Assembly (NCBI GenBank): GCA_035528415.1
Contig: DATKYQ010000040.1
Coordinates: forward strand, 43,852 to 107,851
DNA: 64,000 nucleotides
DNA from: DATKYQ01 sp035528415
GTDB lineage: Bacteria > Myxococcota > B64-G9
Reading direction: 5' to 3'
In this document: positions 10,708 to 19,700 of the stretch, piece by piece
How the letters are laid out: every line of letters starts with the position of its first letter
Position numbering within the stretch: the first letter of the stretch is position 1
Position numbers and translations under genes: made by a program
The notes under the pieces: generated by a model
Told to the model about the DNA's origin: nothing
Database searches by the model: none
The model's input: the letters and a program-made list of their open reading frames with translations, nothing else

Positions 10708-11536
10708 GCTGCCCCAGCCAGGCGATCAGGTCGGCAACCACCTTGTCGCGCCCGACCTCGTTGAAGATCTCGTGGAAGTAGTCTTCGTAGAGCTGAAAGT
10801 TCTTGTCCTCGGATTGCGCCGCCTCGAAGAAATGGCGCGTTGCCTCGGCAGAGGCCAGCCGGTCGTCACCGGCTTGCAGTACCAGAAGCGGCAGCTTGAT
10901 GCGCGTCACCTCGCGAAAGGCGTCCGCCTGGGCTTGCAGCACCTCGGTGAACCAGCGGGCCGATGCCACGTCGCTCACCAGGGGATCCGCCGCATAGCGT
11001 TCGCAGGCCTCCTGGTCGTGGCTCAAGACGGAAGGGTCGAGGCCGGATTTCAAAGACAGGGTCGGGAAAATGCCCGAAAGCAACCTGCCGGCCAGCGCCT
11101 TGAGCGTGGGCACCTTGAAGGCCATGTCCAGGAATGGAGAACTGAGCACCAGGCCGTTCAGATCGTCTGCGTCGCGCTCGCAGAACCTGGCGGCGATCAA
11201 TCCGCCCAGCGAATGCCCCAGCAGGACGGGCTTGCCGCCGTAGCCCTCCTTTTCGATTTCGGCCAAGAAGCTTCCGAGATCGTCCAGGTAGCCCGTGAAA
11301 CCGTCGATGTGCGCCCGTCGCCCGCCGCTCTGGCCGTGCCCGCGGTAGTCAAAGGCGGCCACCGACCAGCCGGCCCGGCAGATATCATCCGCCAGCGCCT
11401 TGTAGCGGCCACTATGCTCTGCGAAACCGTGCACCAGCGCAACCAGGCCCTTGGGTTCATCTGTGAACCAGCGCCTGAAGAAAAGTCGGATACCGTCAGG
11501 CGCGTTGAAGAAATGTTCTTGGTAGTCAGTTGCCAA
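10697..11536 (-). CDS. Alpha/beta hydrolase, monoacylglycerol lipase/lysophospholipase type
   Basis: 279 residues from a TTG start. The family signature is complete: oxyanion region LVHGFAEHSGRY, nucleophile elbow GHSLGG with Ser109, acid in LQAGDDRLA and His in YEDYFHEIF. Serine hydrolases of this type cleave monoacylglycerols or lysophospholipids. A GGGAGGTGG site four bases before the TTG at 11536 decides this start; an upstream TTG at 11587 touching the preceding stop has a weaker site. No signal peptide. Being directly before pssA, it may take part in phospholipid turnover (inference). Confidence 0.87.
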   Translation of the reverse strand: MATDYQEHFFNAPDGIRLFFRRWFTDEPKGLVALVHGFAEHSGRYKALADDICRAGWSVAAFDYRGHGQSGGRRAHIDGFTGYLDDLGSFLAEIEKEGYGGKPVLLGHSLGGLIAARFCERDADDLNGLVLSSPFLDMAFKVPTLKALAGRLLSGIFPTLSLKSGLDPSVLSHDQEACERYAADPLVSDVASARWFTEVLQAQADAFREVTRIKLPLLVLQAGDDRLASAEATRHFFEAAQSEDKNFQLYEDYFHEIFNEVGRDKVVADLIAWLGQHGK

Positions 11537-11540
11537 CGTT

Positions 11541-11549
11541 CCACCTCCC
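11541..11549 (-). promoter_or_regulatory. Strong ribosome binding site for a TTG start
   Basis: On the minus strand the sequence reads GGGAGGTGG, four bases ahead of TTG (11536-11534). It is a better match to the 16S anti-Shine-Dalgarno than anything before the alternative TTG at 11587, and it decides the start of the alpha/beta hydrolase. Confidence 0.6.
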
Positions 11550-11583
11550 GGGTGCCCGATAAGACCACGAGCGGCCCGCCTGG

Positions 11584-12306
11584 TCAAATGCCTTCGAAGA
11601 TCAACTTGCCAAGCGACTTGCCCACTATTCTAACTTGCCACGGATCGGAGACCGTTTTCAACTGCGGCAGGGCCGCGACCAGCTTGATAAACCCCACGGC
11701 GGAGATCAACCTGTCTACCAGCAACAGACTTGTAAGATAAGCCCTCTTGAGATCTTTTCTGCCGAGATCCCGCGCTCCAAGCTTGCCATCCAGTCTCCTG
11801 AGATCCTCACCATTCCGGGGCAGGCTGCAGGCATGGGCTGCGGACAGGCCGGACTTCTGGCCAGCCAACCACTGGGCCAGGCCCTCGTCGAGCCAGCGCG
11901 GGCAACCGCGGCCGGCGGCACGTCTGACAATCCAGTGAACCAGTTCATGAGTCACAAGCGCCTCATGATTTTCGATCTTCCTAAGGGAGCGGACGGGCTG
12001 GGTAACGATCTCGTCATCGACAAGGGCGGCTCCCACGAACCACGGCCTTTTGCAGCGCTTATAAAAATCCCGCATGTCGCTACAGACATGAATTGTGATC
12101 GTCCGGCCGCGCTGCAGACCAAACAGGTGTTCGAAACTAGATATCTTCAGGCAAGCTAGTTTACAAAATTCGTGCGCCGCCTTTTCCTGGGCCGGACTGC
12201 CGGCCACGGCCTCAACCCCGGCGCAGCAGTCGACGACGACAGGTGCGGCACGGCAAACGGACACGGCCGTGATCGATACGATCAAGGCGCAGATTTTCTT
12301 TTTCAA
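11584..12306 (-). CDS. Exported peptidase MA-like metalloprotease (HExxH gluzincin)
   Basis: 240 residues from a TTG start (12306) that overlaps the spoIID stop as TTGA and has AGGTGG just upstream; the longer frame lies within spoIID. Residues 1-21 form a signal peptide. The catalytic site is THELVHW (H120, E121, H124), followed by WLDEGLAQW, whose Glu141 is the third zinc ligand seen in the peptidase-MA family. Several Cys residues (28, 48, 52, 75, 85) may form disulphides in the periplasm. It probably hydrolyses a periplasmic protein or peptide; the substrate is unknown. It follows a SpoIID and a PBP gene, which suggests cell-envelope work. Confidence 0.75.
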   Translation of the reverse strand: MKKKICALIVSITAVSVCRAAPVVVDCCAGVEAVAGSPAQEKAAHEFCKLACLKISSFEHLFGLQRGRTITIHVCSDMRDFYKRCKRPWFVGAALVDDEIVTQPVRSLRKIENHEALVTHELVHWIVRRAAGRGCPRWLDEGLAQWLAGQKSGLSAAHACSLPRNGEDLRRLDGKLGARDLGRKDLKRAYLTSLLLVDRLISAVGFIKLVAALPQLKTVSDPWQVRIVGKSLGKLIFEGI

Positions 12307-13496
12307 GGCCACCTGCCAAGCTGTGTTCCGGGATAGTAATGTTCCAGGATCTTCCAAAAGTCGGCGCCCGCCCGCTCCATACCCATCGCACCGTACTGAC
12401 ACATGCCAATCCCGTGTCCCAATCCCCGTCCGTGAAACAGAAGTTCTTGGCCGCGTTTTTCCAGTTCGAAGCACGCGCTTTTGAACCTGCCCCAGCCAAA
12501 CCATTTTCCCATCAACATGTGAAAGCGCTCGCCGCGCAACTCGATCGCCGGGCCGGAGGCGCTGGAGATCGACACCCGGCTGACCCAGCCCTGCCTGCCG
12601 ATCTTCTCGATGGCAAGCTTGCATTTTTTAAGCTTGCCTGCCCTGCCCAGGGCCGGAAACTGCTTGCCCAGCCGTCGGCACAAGCCCGCCTGCCCGATGC
12701 TGAAGGTCCAGTGCATGTGCGCCGAATCCGAACAATACGGCGGCCGGCCGTCCTCGACGCCCAGGAGGTACGGGCGCGCCGTCACAGGCCCCCATACATC
12801 GGCTGCCGAGGCGGTGCTTCCGGCGCAGGTGGAGAAATAGTACGTCCGTGCAGGTTTAGCGTCGAAAAGCAACACCAGTCCACGCGCCGCCGCGAGCGCC
12901 CGGCGCTGTTTCGGGGTACAGGCCTCGCGCCCGGTGTAGACCTGGCAGTGGGTCAGATCGCATAAATCGTACCCCGCCCCGGTGTGCTTGCCTGTCACAC
13001 TCAGGGCGTAGCTGCGCGAGGCGACGGCCTGCGCACGCAAGGCTTCGGGACCGCCGGGTCGCATCTCGTGGCAAGCCACCGACTGGACGTAATCTTCGAG
13101 CGCTACGTGGTTGAGCAGCCGGCAAACGTCACTCGCCGGCCGCACCTCAAGCCAGCCGTCGTAGACGCGAAGCGGCCCGCCCGCGACACCGGCCCGCAGG
13201 CCGTCGCGGCCGTGGCCGGCGGCGGTCCGCACTTCGAATCGCGCGGAGCAGACTCTTTTCTTTTCATGCCTTACGCACAGCAATGCACTTGCAGTGCAGC
13301 GCGCATCAATAGCGTTTGTCACGAATACTTGCCGCCTGCCGTCGGCCGCCACTGCCGTGACTGCCAGCGGGAGGCTGTTAGTGCTTTTGATCGAAACCCG
13401 TTGCGGCTTGAATATGCCGAACAGGCTGATGCTCACCTCGCGCGCTTGGGCCCCCGGGACCGAAAGCAAGGCCATCGCTATGATCAGTGATCTCAT
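12303..13496 (-). CDS. SpoIID/LytB-domain protein, putative peptidoglycan lytic transglycosylase
   Basis: 397 residues with a signal peptide (1-18, cleaved after AQA). SpoIID hallmarks are LEDYVQSVACHEMRPGGPEA and AQAVASRSYAL, then CDLTHCQVYTG, and near the C-terminus GRGLGHGIGMCQYGAMG and HYYPGTQL. The Glu in CHEMRP aligns with the catalytic Glu of SpoIID, which cuts glycan strands lacking stem peptides. The Cys-rich middle suggests disulphides. It overlaps the upstream PBP by ATGA and the downstream protease by TTGA, so the three are translationally coupled. Confidence 0.88.
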   Translation of the reverse strand: MRSLIIAMALLSVPGAQAREVSISLFGIFKPQRVSIKSTNSLPLAVTAVAADGRRQVFVTNAIDARCTASALLCVRHEKKRVCSARFEVRTAAGHGRDGLRAGVAGGPLRVYDGWLEVRPASDVCRLLNHVALEDYVQSVACHEMRPGGPEALRAQAVASRSYALSVTGKHTGAGYDLCDLTHCQVYTGREACTPKQRRALAAARGLVLLFDAKPARTYYFSTCAGSTASAADVWGPVTARPYLLGVEDGRPPYCSDSAHMHWTFSIGQAGLCRRLGKQFPALGRAGKLKKCKLAIEKIGRQGWVSRVSISSASGPAIELRGERFHMLMGKWFGWGRFKSACFELEKRGQELLFHGRGLGHGIGMCQYGAMGMERAGADFWKILEHYYPGTQLGRWP

Positions 13497-14530
13497 GGTT
13501 TCCTCAGCGGAACGCCGCAGGCAGTCATGGCCTGGTAGGCGGCGGCGATGATCTTTTTCGCCAGTGCGGCGGCTTCCTTGGATCCCGTCCCGTCATGCAC
13601 CAAGACCACCAGCGAGAGTAACGGGCGGCGATCGGGGGCAAATCCCATGTACCAGGCGTGTGTCCTCCAGTTGACGTTGCCCCAGGCGGCGGTGCCGGTC
13701 TTTCCAGCCAAGTGCAGGTCGTAAAGTCGCTGGGCCTGGCCGGTGCCATAGATGGAAGCCTGTTCCAGGGCATCGCGGATGAAACGCAGTGCCGCAGTAT
13801 CTTTGAGCTCGCCCCGCACCGGCGTCGGCCCCTGGCCGGGATCCGCCATACGCGGACTGTACAGCACTCCCCCGTTGGCCACGGCGGCCACCGCGCTTAG
13901 CACCTGCAAGGGAGTCACGCGCAGGCCATCAGCCTGTCCCGTGGCCATGCGGGCCGCTAGGCCGGCCGGCGGCCAGGAGGGCAGGCTGCCGGACACCTCG
14001 CCGCCGAGATCCGAGCCGGTCACCCTTCCCAGGCCGAACTCGCCTGCCGCGCGCAGCAGGGGCGTCACACCGATGCGCCTGCCGATGCGCGCGAAGTACA
14101 AGTTGCAAGACAAGGCCAGGGCTTTTGACAGGTTGACCGGCCCGTGCCCTCTTCTGAGCCAGCAATCGACCTCGGTGCCCGGCGGACCGATGGTCGTCTC
14201 GCCTCCCGGGCAGGTGTATGTTTCCGATGGATCGACCAGGCCCGAGCGGGCCGCGTAGGTGGTGATCACCTTGAAAATGGACCCGGGTTGAAAAGATCGC
14301 CCGGCGAGCGTCTTGCGATTTTTGAGCCACAAGATCCTCCCGCTGTGCGGATCCATCAGGGCGAAGGCGTCGCGCTGGTTCGATCTTACGACTGAGGCAG
14401 ACAATTCGCCAAGCTTTGCCGACAGGCAAACCCGTTCGCTGGGGCTCAGTTGCCTGACCGCGGCGCCTGAGCTGAGCGGGACCAGGAACGCCGCCAGGAA
14501 GACGAGAAAACTATTTTCGCGTCCGGGCAT
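13493..14530 (-). CDS. Penicillin-binding protein, transpeptidase domain only
   Basis: 345 residues. A hydrophobic N-terminus (8-23) acts as signal or anchor. All three active-site motifs are present: SxxK as S84-IF-K87 in QPGSIFK, SxN as S141-C-N143, and KTGT at 277-280. There is no glycosyltransferase or dimerisation domain, so it is a compact transpeptidase of the class B/beta-lactamase-like kind. It probably cross-links peptidoglycan or binds beta-lactams. It overlaps the kinase gene by 20 bp and spoIID by 4 bp, placing it in the alpha-2-macroglobulin run; classical bacterial alpha-2-macroglobulins often pair with PbpC. Confidence 0.87.
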   Translation of the reverse strand: MPGRENSFLVFLAAFLVPLSSGAAVRQLSPSERVCLSAKLGELSASVVRSNQRDAFALMDPHSGRILWLKNRKTLAGRSFQPGSIFKVITTYAARSGLVDPSETYTCPGGETTIGPPGTEVDCWLRRGHGPVNLSKALALSCNLYFARIGRRIGVTPLLRAAGEFGLGRVTGSDLGGEVSGSLPSWPPAGLAARMATGQADGLRVTPLQVLSAVAAVANGGVLYSPRMADPGQGPTPVRGELKDTAALRFIRDALEQASIYGTGQAQRLYDLHLAGKTGTAAWGNVNWRTHAWYMGFAPDRRPLLSLVVLVHDGTGSKEAAALAKKIIAAAYQAMTACGVPLRKP

Positions 14531-16037
14531 TGCCGCCCCTCTTGGGCGCGGGCCTTTTCGAACGGGTCGCCTTCTTCCTCTTGCGGATCTTTCTCTTCTT
14601 CCAGCGCTTGGTCTTGGCCCATTTGACCTGCAGATCGATCTTCTCGCCTTCGTTTATTTGCCGGTGATAGCTCTTCGACTGGCTGCGCCCAGGCCGGCGC
14701 GCCTCGATCACGTGACGACCTACGACAAGCGGCAGCTCTTTCAAAGGCGCCAGTCCCATGCGTCTTCCATCGACGTAGATCTCCGCCCGCCTGTCCGAAT
14801 CGACCGATAAAAAGCCCTTGGGCCCCGGCCACAGCAACAGCGTCAGGCCGGCGCCGCCAAGCACTATGGCGCAGGCTGTGAGCAGCACCAAACTCCTGCG
14901 CCATTTTCTCTTTTTCTTGCCGGAATGCTTCACGGCCGGCAGTTTGGGCGCCGTCACCATCTCGGATTCGCCGGGCGGCCGCACGGGGTTGGGAACCTCC
15001 AGCGGCTCGACCAGGTCAAGAAGATCGTCCAGATAGAACTCGCGGGTATGATCGTCGCCGCCCTCGTCCGGTGGCAGGAACTCGTCGAAATCTCCCGGAG
15101 TAGTCGCCGCATGCGTGCGGTCGTACAGGTTGCTCCTGGCTCGCTCACCCAGTGCAGCGGACGTCCGCCGCCGCCCCTGATCAACGAAAAACGGCGCTAA
15201 AACGGCTGCGAAACTATCCCCGTCAGGGTAACGGTCGTCGGGATCCTTGCAAAGGGCACGCTCGACGACCTTGTCCATGGTCCTCGAAATGGACTCGACA
15301 ATGCTGCTCGGCGGCGGCGGGTCGAGGTTGACTATCTTGTCCCAGATGTCCTGCGGCCCGACCCCCATAAAGGGGTTCTCCCCGGTCAGCAATTCATAAA
15401 GCACCACCCCGAGCGAGAAGATGTCGGCCCTGCCGTCGAACTCGAAGCCCTTGACGTACTCGGGCGCCATGTACTCGTACTTACCCTTGAGCACTCCCGG
15501 CCGGGTGAAGCTGGCATACTGCGTGGCCTTGGCGATGCCGAAATCGGTGATCTTCACCTGGCCATCGCAGCCGACCAGGATGTTTCCCGGACTGATGTCG
15601 CGGTGTACGACCGGCCCGCTCTTCTCGCCGCGTCGCGAGACGCCGGCATACGAGAGACCCATGGCCACTTCGTGCACGGCGAAGGCGACCTCGGGAATCG
15701 ACAACACCAAATTGCCGGGGGCCTGAAGCATAACCAGTTCTTCCAGGTCGAGGCCCTCAAGGTACTCCATCACGATGTAGTAGTAGGATCCGAAGTTTAT
15801 CAGATCATAAGTGCGGATTATATTGGGATGGTCCATGCTGGCGGCGATCAGGGCCTCGTTGACGAACATGCCGACGAACTCGCGGTCGGCGCTCAGCCTG
15901 GGAAACAGACGCTTGATGGCAACGGTGCGGATTCCTCCGTCATCCAGGCTCTCGTCGGCCTTGAAGATCTCGGCCATGCCCCCCTTGCCGATCTTTTCTC
16001 TCAGCCGATAGCGGCCGATGTGTTGACCCGTCTCCAT
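14511..16037 (-). CDS. Membrane-anchored Ser/Thr protein kinase with periplasmic PEGA domain and basic tail
   Basis: 508 residues. The kinase domain spans about 10-275: Gly loop GKGGMAE (17-23), Lys42 in VAIK, HRDISPGN (145-152) and DFG (165-167) are all intact, so it should be active. A linker rich in Asp/Glu/Pro leads to a membrane span at about 382-403. Outside, a PEGA domain (about 409-475) ends in a Lys/Arg-rich tail. Such kinases sense envelope signals and phosphorylate cytoplasmic proteins. HRDISPxN is typical of myxobacterial kinases. It lies between the DUF2135 and PBP genes and may tune the system (inference). Confidence 0.93.
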   Translation of the reverse strand: METGQHIGRYRLREKIGKGGMAEIFKADESLDDGGIRTVAIKRLFPRLSADREFVGMFVNEALIAASMDHPNIIRTYDLINFGSYYYIVMEYLEGLDLEELVMLQAPGNLVLSIPEVAFAVHEVAMGLSYAGVSRRGEKSGPVVHRDISPGNILVGCDGQVKITDFGIAKATQYASFTRPGVLKGKYEYMAPEYVKGFEFDGRADIFSLGVVLYELLTGENPFMGVGPQDIWDKIVNLDPPPPSSIVESISRTMDKVVERALCKDPDDRYPDGDSFAAVLAPFFVDQGRRRTSAALGERARSNLYDRTHAATTPGDFDEFLPPDEGGDDHTREFYLDDLLDLVEPLEVPNPVRPPGESEMVTAPKLPAVKHSGKKKRKWRRSLVLLTACAIVLGGAGLTLLLWPGPKGFLSVDSDRRAEIYVDGRRMGLAPLKELPLVVGRHVIEARRPGRSQSKSYHRQINEGEKIDLQVKWAKTKRWKKRKIRKRKKATRSKRPAPKRGGNARTRK

Positions 16038-16055
16038 TGCAGTGAGTACTGCCTC

Positions 16056-16775
16056 CTATTGCCCGCTGACGTCGAAGACGCCTACCTCCTGAATGTCTCC
16101 GGTCTTGGTCAGGATCTTGTGAAACTCCAGCCGGCGCTCCCTGTTGGTGCCCTCGAACAGCACCACCTGAATGCGCACCTTGGTCTGGGGATGTCCGTGA
16201 CTCGAGAAATACTTCACCTTGATCTGGTATTTACCGCTGAAGGCATTTGCCAGCGTGAAGACCTCTGGGCCGAAGCCGTCGGTATCGTCCACGTCCAGCT
16301 TGCCGCCCATCTTTGTCAGCCGGTGCCCGTAGTAGCACTCTTCGCTCGAGGGATCGATAACGTGAAGATCGACGTCGGTTCCGTCGGTATCCCAGCTCAG
16401 GATGACCTGCATGTCGACGGGGGGCACGTCTGAAAAAAAAGACACGCTGTCACGGCCCTCGCCGGATTCGTTTTCGGCCACTACCTCGATACCGTTGGCC
16501 CCCCTGGAGACGACGATGGTCGCCGCGAACTGCCCGCCGTTGACATCAATGCTGCGCTCGTAACCATTCACTACCAGGGTAACCCTGGCGAGCGATTCGT
16601 CGCTGACCGTGCCCTTCAGCTCGATGATGCGGCCGGTAGACCAGCCTCCCCTGGGTTGTACGATCTCCACCGTGGGCGGCTGGTTGTCGGCCGCTCCATC
16701 GGCCGCCCCATCGGCCGCCCCGGCGCCCAGCGGCAAGAGGCACAGCCACAACGCGAGTGTCATTGTGCGTCGCAT
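16056..16775 (-). CDS. yfaP: DUF2135 (YfaP-like) exported protein of the alpha-2-macroglobulin locus
   Basis: 239 residues from ATG 16775, 4 bp after the alpha-2-macroglobulin stop. A longer frame exists but starts inside that gene. It has a signal peptide (1-19, cleaved near GAGA-ADG) followed by GAADGAADN. The DUF2135 signature is clear: ILSWDTDGTDVDLHVIDP, then GGKLDVDDTDGFGPEVFTL and GKYQIKVKYFSSHG. An Ig-like strand region precedes it. YfaP homologues accompany the YfaS-type alpha-2-macroglobulin in Escherichia and Pseudomonas, and are presumed periplasmic partners. Role otherwise unknown. Confidence 0.87.
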   Translation of the reverse strand: MRRTMTLALWLCLLPLGAGAADGAADGAADNQPPTVEIVQPRGGWSTGRIIELKGTVSDESLARVTLVVNGYERSIDVNGGQFAATIVVSRGANGIEVVAENESGEGRDSVSFFSDVPPVDMQVILSWDTDGTDVDLHVIDPSSEECYYGHRLTKMGGKLDVDDTDGFGPEVFTLANAFSGKYQIKVKYFSSHGHPQTKVRIQVVLFEGTNRERRLEFHKILTKTGDIQEVGVFDVSGQ

Positions 16776-16779
16776 GGTC

Positions 16780-19700
16780 TCAGTCCTCGATTTGCACAAT
16801 GCCGCTGGCCGAGTTGCCGCCAAACTGCGGATCGTACATCGGTAGTACGCGAGCCGGCATGACACGGAAGACGCCCGGTACAGCGGCGCGAACCAGATAG
16901 GCAATCTTCCTGCGTCCCTTTTTCAGTCTCGAGATGAAGAAAGCCACATGCTGATCACTGATTTCGCGGTGCAATCCCGGCTGGCGTAGTTCGTAACCGG
17001 GCAGCGCGTAACCATGATCGCTCTCGATAGGCTGTACACCGGCCGGCAGGGGATCCTCGATCATCACGTAGTCTGTGTTCTGCGCCGCGGCGATCTCCAG
17101 CACAACAAGCAACTCGTCTCCCGGGGACGCCTTGCCCGCAAGCGGCTTGGTGCGAAAACGCCAACTTTCGCCGACCAGCGTCTTGTCCAGCGCGAACATG
17201 CTGCGCCTGATGCGCAAGCGTTCCCCTTGCGCCGTGATTTGCTCTTGGCGGCCGAAGTAATTGATGGCCACGTTGTAGAAAAGCACGCCCTTGCCCTGGC
17301 GGCTGATATGCACAAGGTTTTTACCGATTCTCGCCGGGGCGTCCCGTAGCAAGGTCACGCTCGGCTTGAAAACGTCCTCAGGGCCGAAATCCTTCTTCGC
17401 CCGTTGCTGGTCGTTCAGAACCAGGTCGACCCTGGCCAGGTATTCAGCGGCGCCCTGCTTTTTCAGGTAGTCGACCAGCGAAAAAACCACCATTGCCGTG
17501 TCCCGGGTCGAATGCCAGCGGTCTCCCTGGCGGACAGACATAAGCCAGCGCACCGCCTGGCCTATGTTCAGGCTGCCAGGCTTCAGCGTCACCAGGGCGC
17601 GCAGCGCGGCGGCCGTGGTTTCCACCGGATCGCTTTCCCAGCCCGGGCCTCCCCGGTCGTCGCCCCACCAGGCCCCATTGGCGCTCTTGTTGACCGCCAG
17701 GTCTATCCGGCCGGTCAGCGCCACGGCGGATTCCTGCTTGCCCATTTCCAGAAGGGCCATGGCCGACAAGGCCTGGCCGTAGACCGAAAGATTTTTGTCT
17801 CCGGCGACTTTCTCGACCATCGACCCGTACTTCACGCCTGCCAGGGCCAGGCTGTAGAGCAAGTAGGAGCGCTGGTTGGCATTCAACTGCGGGCTTTTTA
17901 CCAGGGCCTTGAGTCGGTTCGTTCCACGGTCGAGCATGTCCGCATCGACGGGCCACTTCAGGCTCTTGGCCAACGCCAGGCCGGACACGACGTAGGCCGT
18001 CATGAAGGCATCGGTCGAGTCGTCCGACCACCAGCCCCAGCCTCCATCCTGGTGCTGCAACTGTCCCAGGTGGGCCAGCCCCGCGTGTATAAAGCGCGGC
18101 AACTCGTCCTCGAGACGCTTGTTCTTCATGCCCAACTCCTGAAGCGCCCGGGCAACGACCAGGTCGGGCAAGAAACGGTTCATGGTCTGTTCGGTGCAGC
18201 CGTATGGGTAACCAGCCAAATATCGTAGCGAGTCCAGCAGCGCCGGCGCTATACCGCTCGACAACGTGACCGTCGTCGATGCGCTTTTCGGCCTGGCCGC
18301 GTCCGGGACGGTCAGCGTTATAGACGTCTCGGGAGTTTGATCGTCCAGTGTTCCCCCGGCCAGCAAGTGCTGTTGCATTCCGTAGGGGCGAAGCGGAATC
18401 TTGCGCTCGAGCGAGTCGGAAGCGCCGTCCGATACCGCCGAGGCCCGCAGAACTGCCGTACCTGACTCCTGTGCCTGCGCCTGGAAACTGGCCAATCCCA
18501 CACCCCGGGGCTTGACCTCCAACTTGACGGGCTCGCCTGAAATGCGCAACTTGTGCCCATCGGTTTGCAAGCTGGTCGTAAACGTCCTGGTCTTGTCCGT
18601 GTAGTTGTGAACCAAGACCCCGATGGTCGCCAGGTCATGCTCCACCAGGAATGTCGGAGCCGCCAGGCGCGCAACGACCGGCTTTGTGACCTGCATCTTG
18701 CCGGCCCCCTGGCCCACCCGCGTGTCGGCCGTGATGACGCGCGCCGAGGCGCGCCAGGTGGTCAGGTTATCGGGAGCCTTCAACTTTGTCCGGGCCTTGC
18801 CCTCGGCGTTGGTGACCAGGTGCGGGTACCAGGCGAGCGTATCTTTGAAGTCGCGACGCACCTGGTTGGCGGCCAGGTTCTTGAAAGAACCAGGCACGAC
18901 GGGGCTGCGCAAGGTGAGCGCGGCCATGCGATCGCGTGAGTCTTGTCCATAGCCGTAGAACCTGAAGTCGGCAGAGCACAGCGCACGAACGTTGTTGCGC
19001 TTGCGATGGTAGAAGAACTGCGAGATCGGCACCGCAAGCTCGGGGCTGATCCCGTAGATTGCCTCGTCGACGATTCCCAAAGCCACCTCCGCTCCCGCGA
19101 CCGGGTGCCCCAGGTTGTCGGTCACACGCACCTCGAAGCCGATCTCATCGCCGGGCTCGGCGAATTGCCGCTCGGCATGGACGGCCACGGACAAAAGCTT
19201 CCGGCGGGGCGGCACGACCACGTCGAGGCGCCGCTCGTAAAGCGTGTGATCGAAAACCGTAGCCAGCCTGACTGTGAAGTTGGGTGTCTGCGCCTCGGCA
19301 ATCTTGACCTCGAAAACGCGCGAGAATCCCCGTGCGGGCGCCGCCTCGGCGCGGTACAGGCGTCCGCCTTCGACGGTGAACAACAGGTTAGCGTCGGCGT
19401 GCGGCGTGAGCACCAGAAAGCGCGCCTTGTCGCCAATTCCATAGCTGCGCCGGTCGGCGATGATGCGCAGTTCGTCGGGAGAATATGGAATGTCCCCGCC
19501 GTTACTGGTCACATACAACGTGGTGCTGCACTCGACCCGTTGGCCTTGCGCGTCGGCCGCCTTGGCCGTCACCTTGTAACTGCCTCCCTTGGCCGGCGTA
19601 AATAAAATGACGTTCTCGCCCTTGGGCCCGGTGGAGATGCGCCGCGAAAGGATCCTTTCGCTGGTGGCCTTGGACGGTTCAGCGCCTAGTGTGGCCGTGA

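Noticed and set aside
10520..11740. A 406-codon plus-strand frame opposite pssA and the hydrolase
   Set aside because: Composition mirrors the real genes on the other strand and shows no domain.
11587..12624. Longer versions of the hydrolase and peptidase genes
   Set aside because: The extra residues overlap other coding genes and lack Shine-Dalgarno sites; the internal TTG starts have them.
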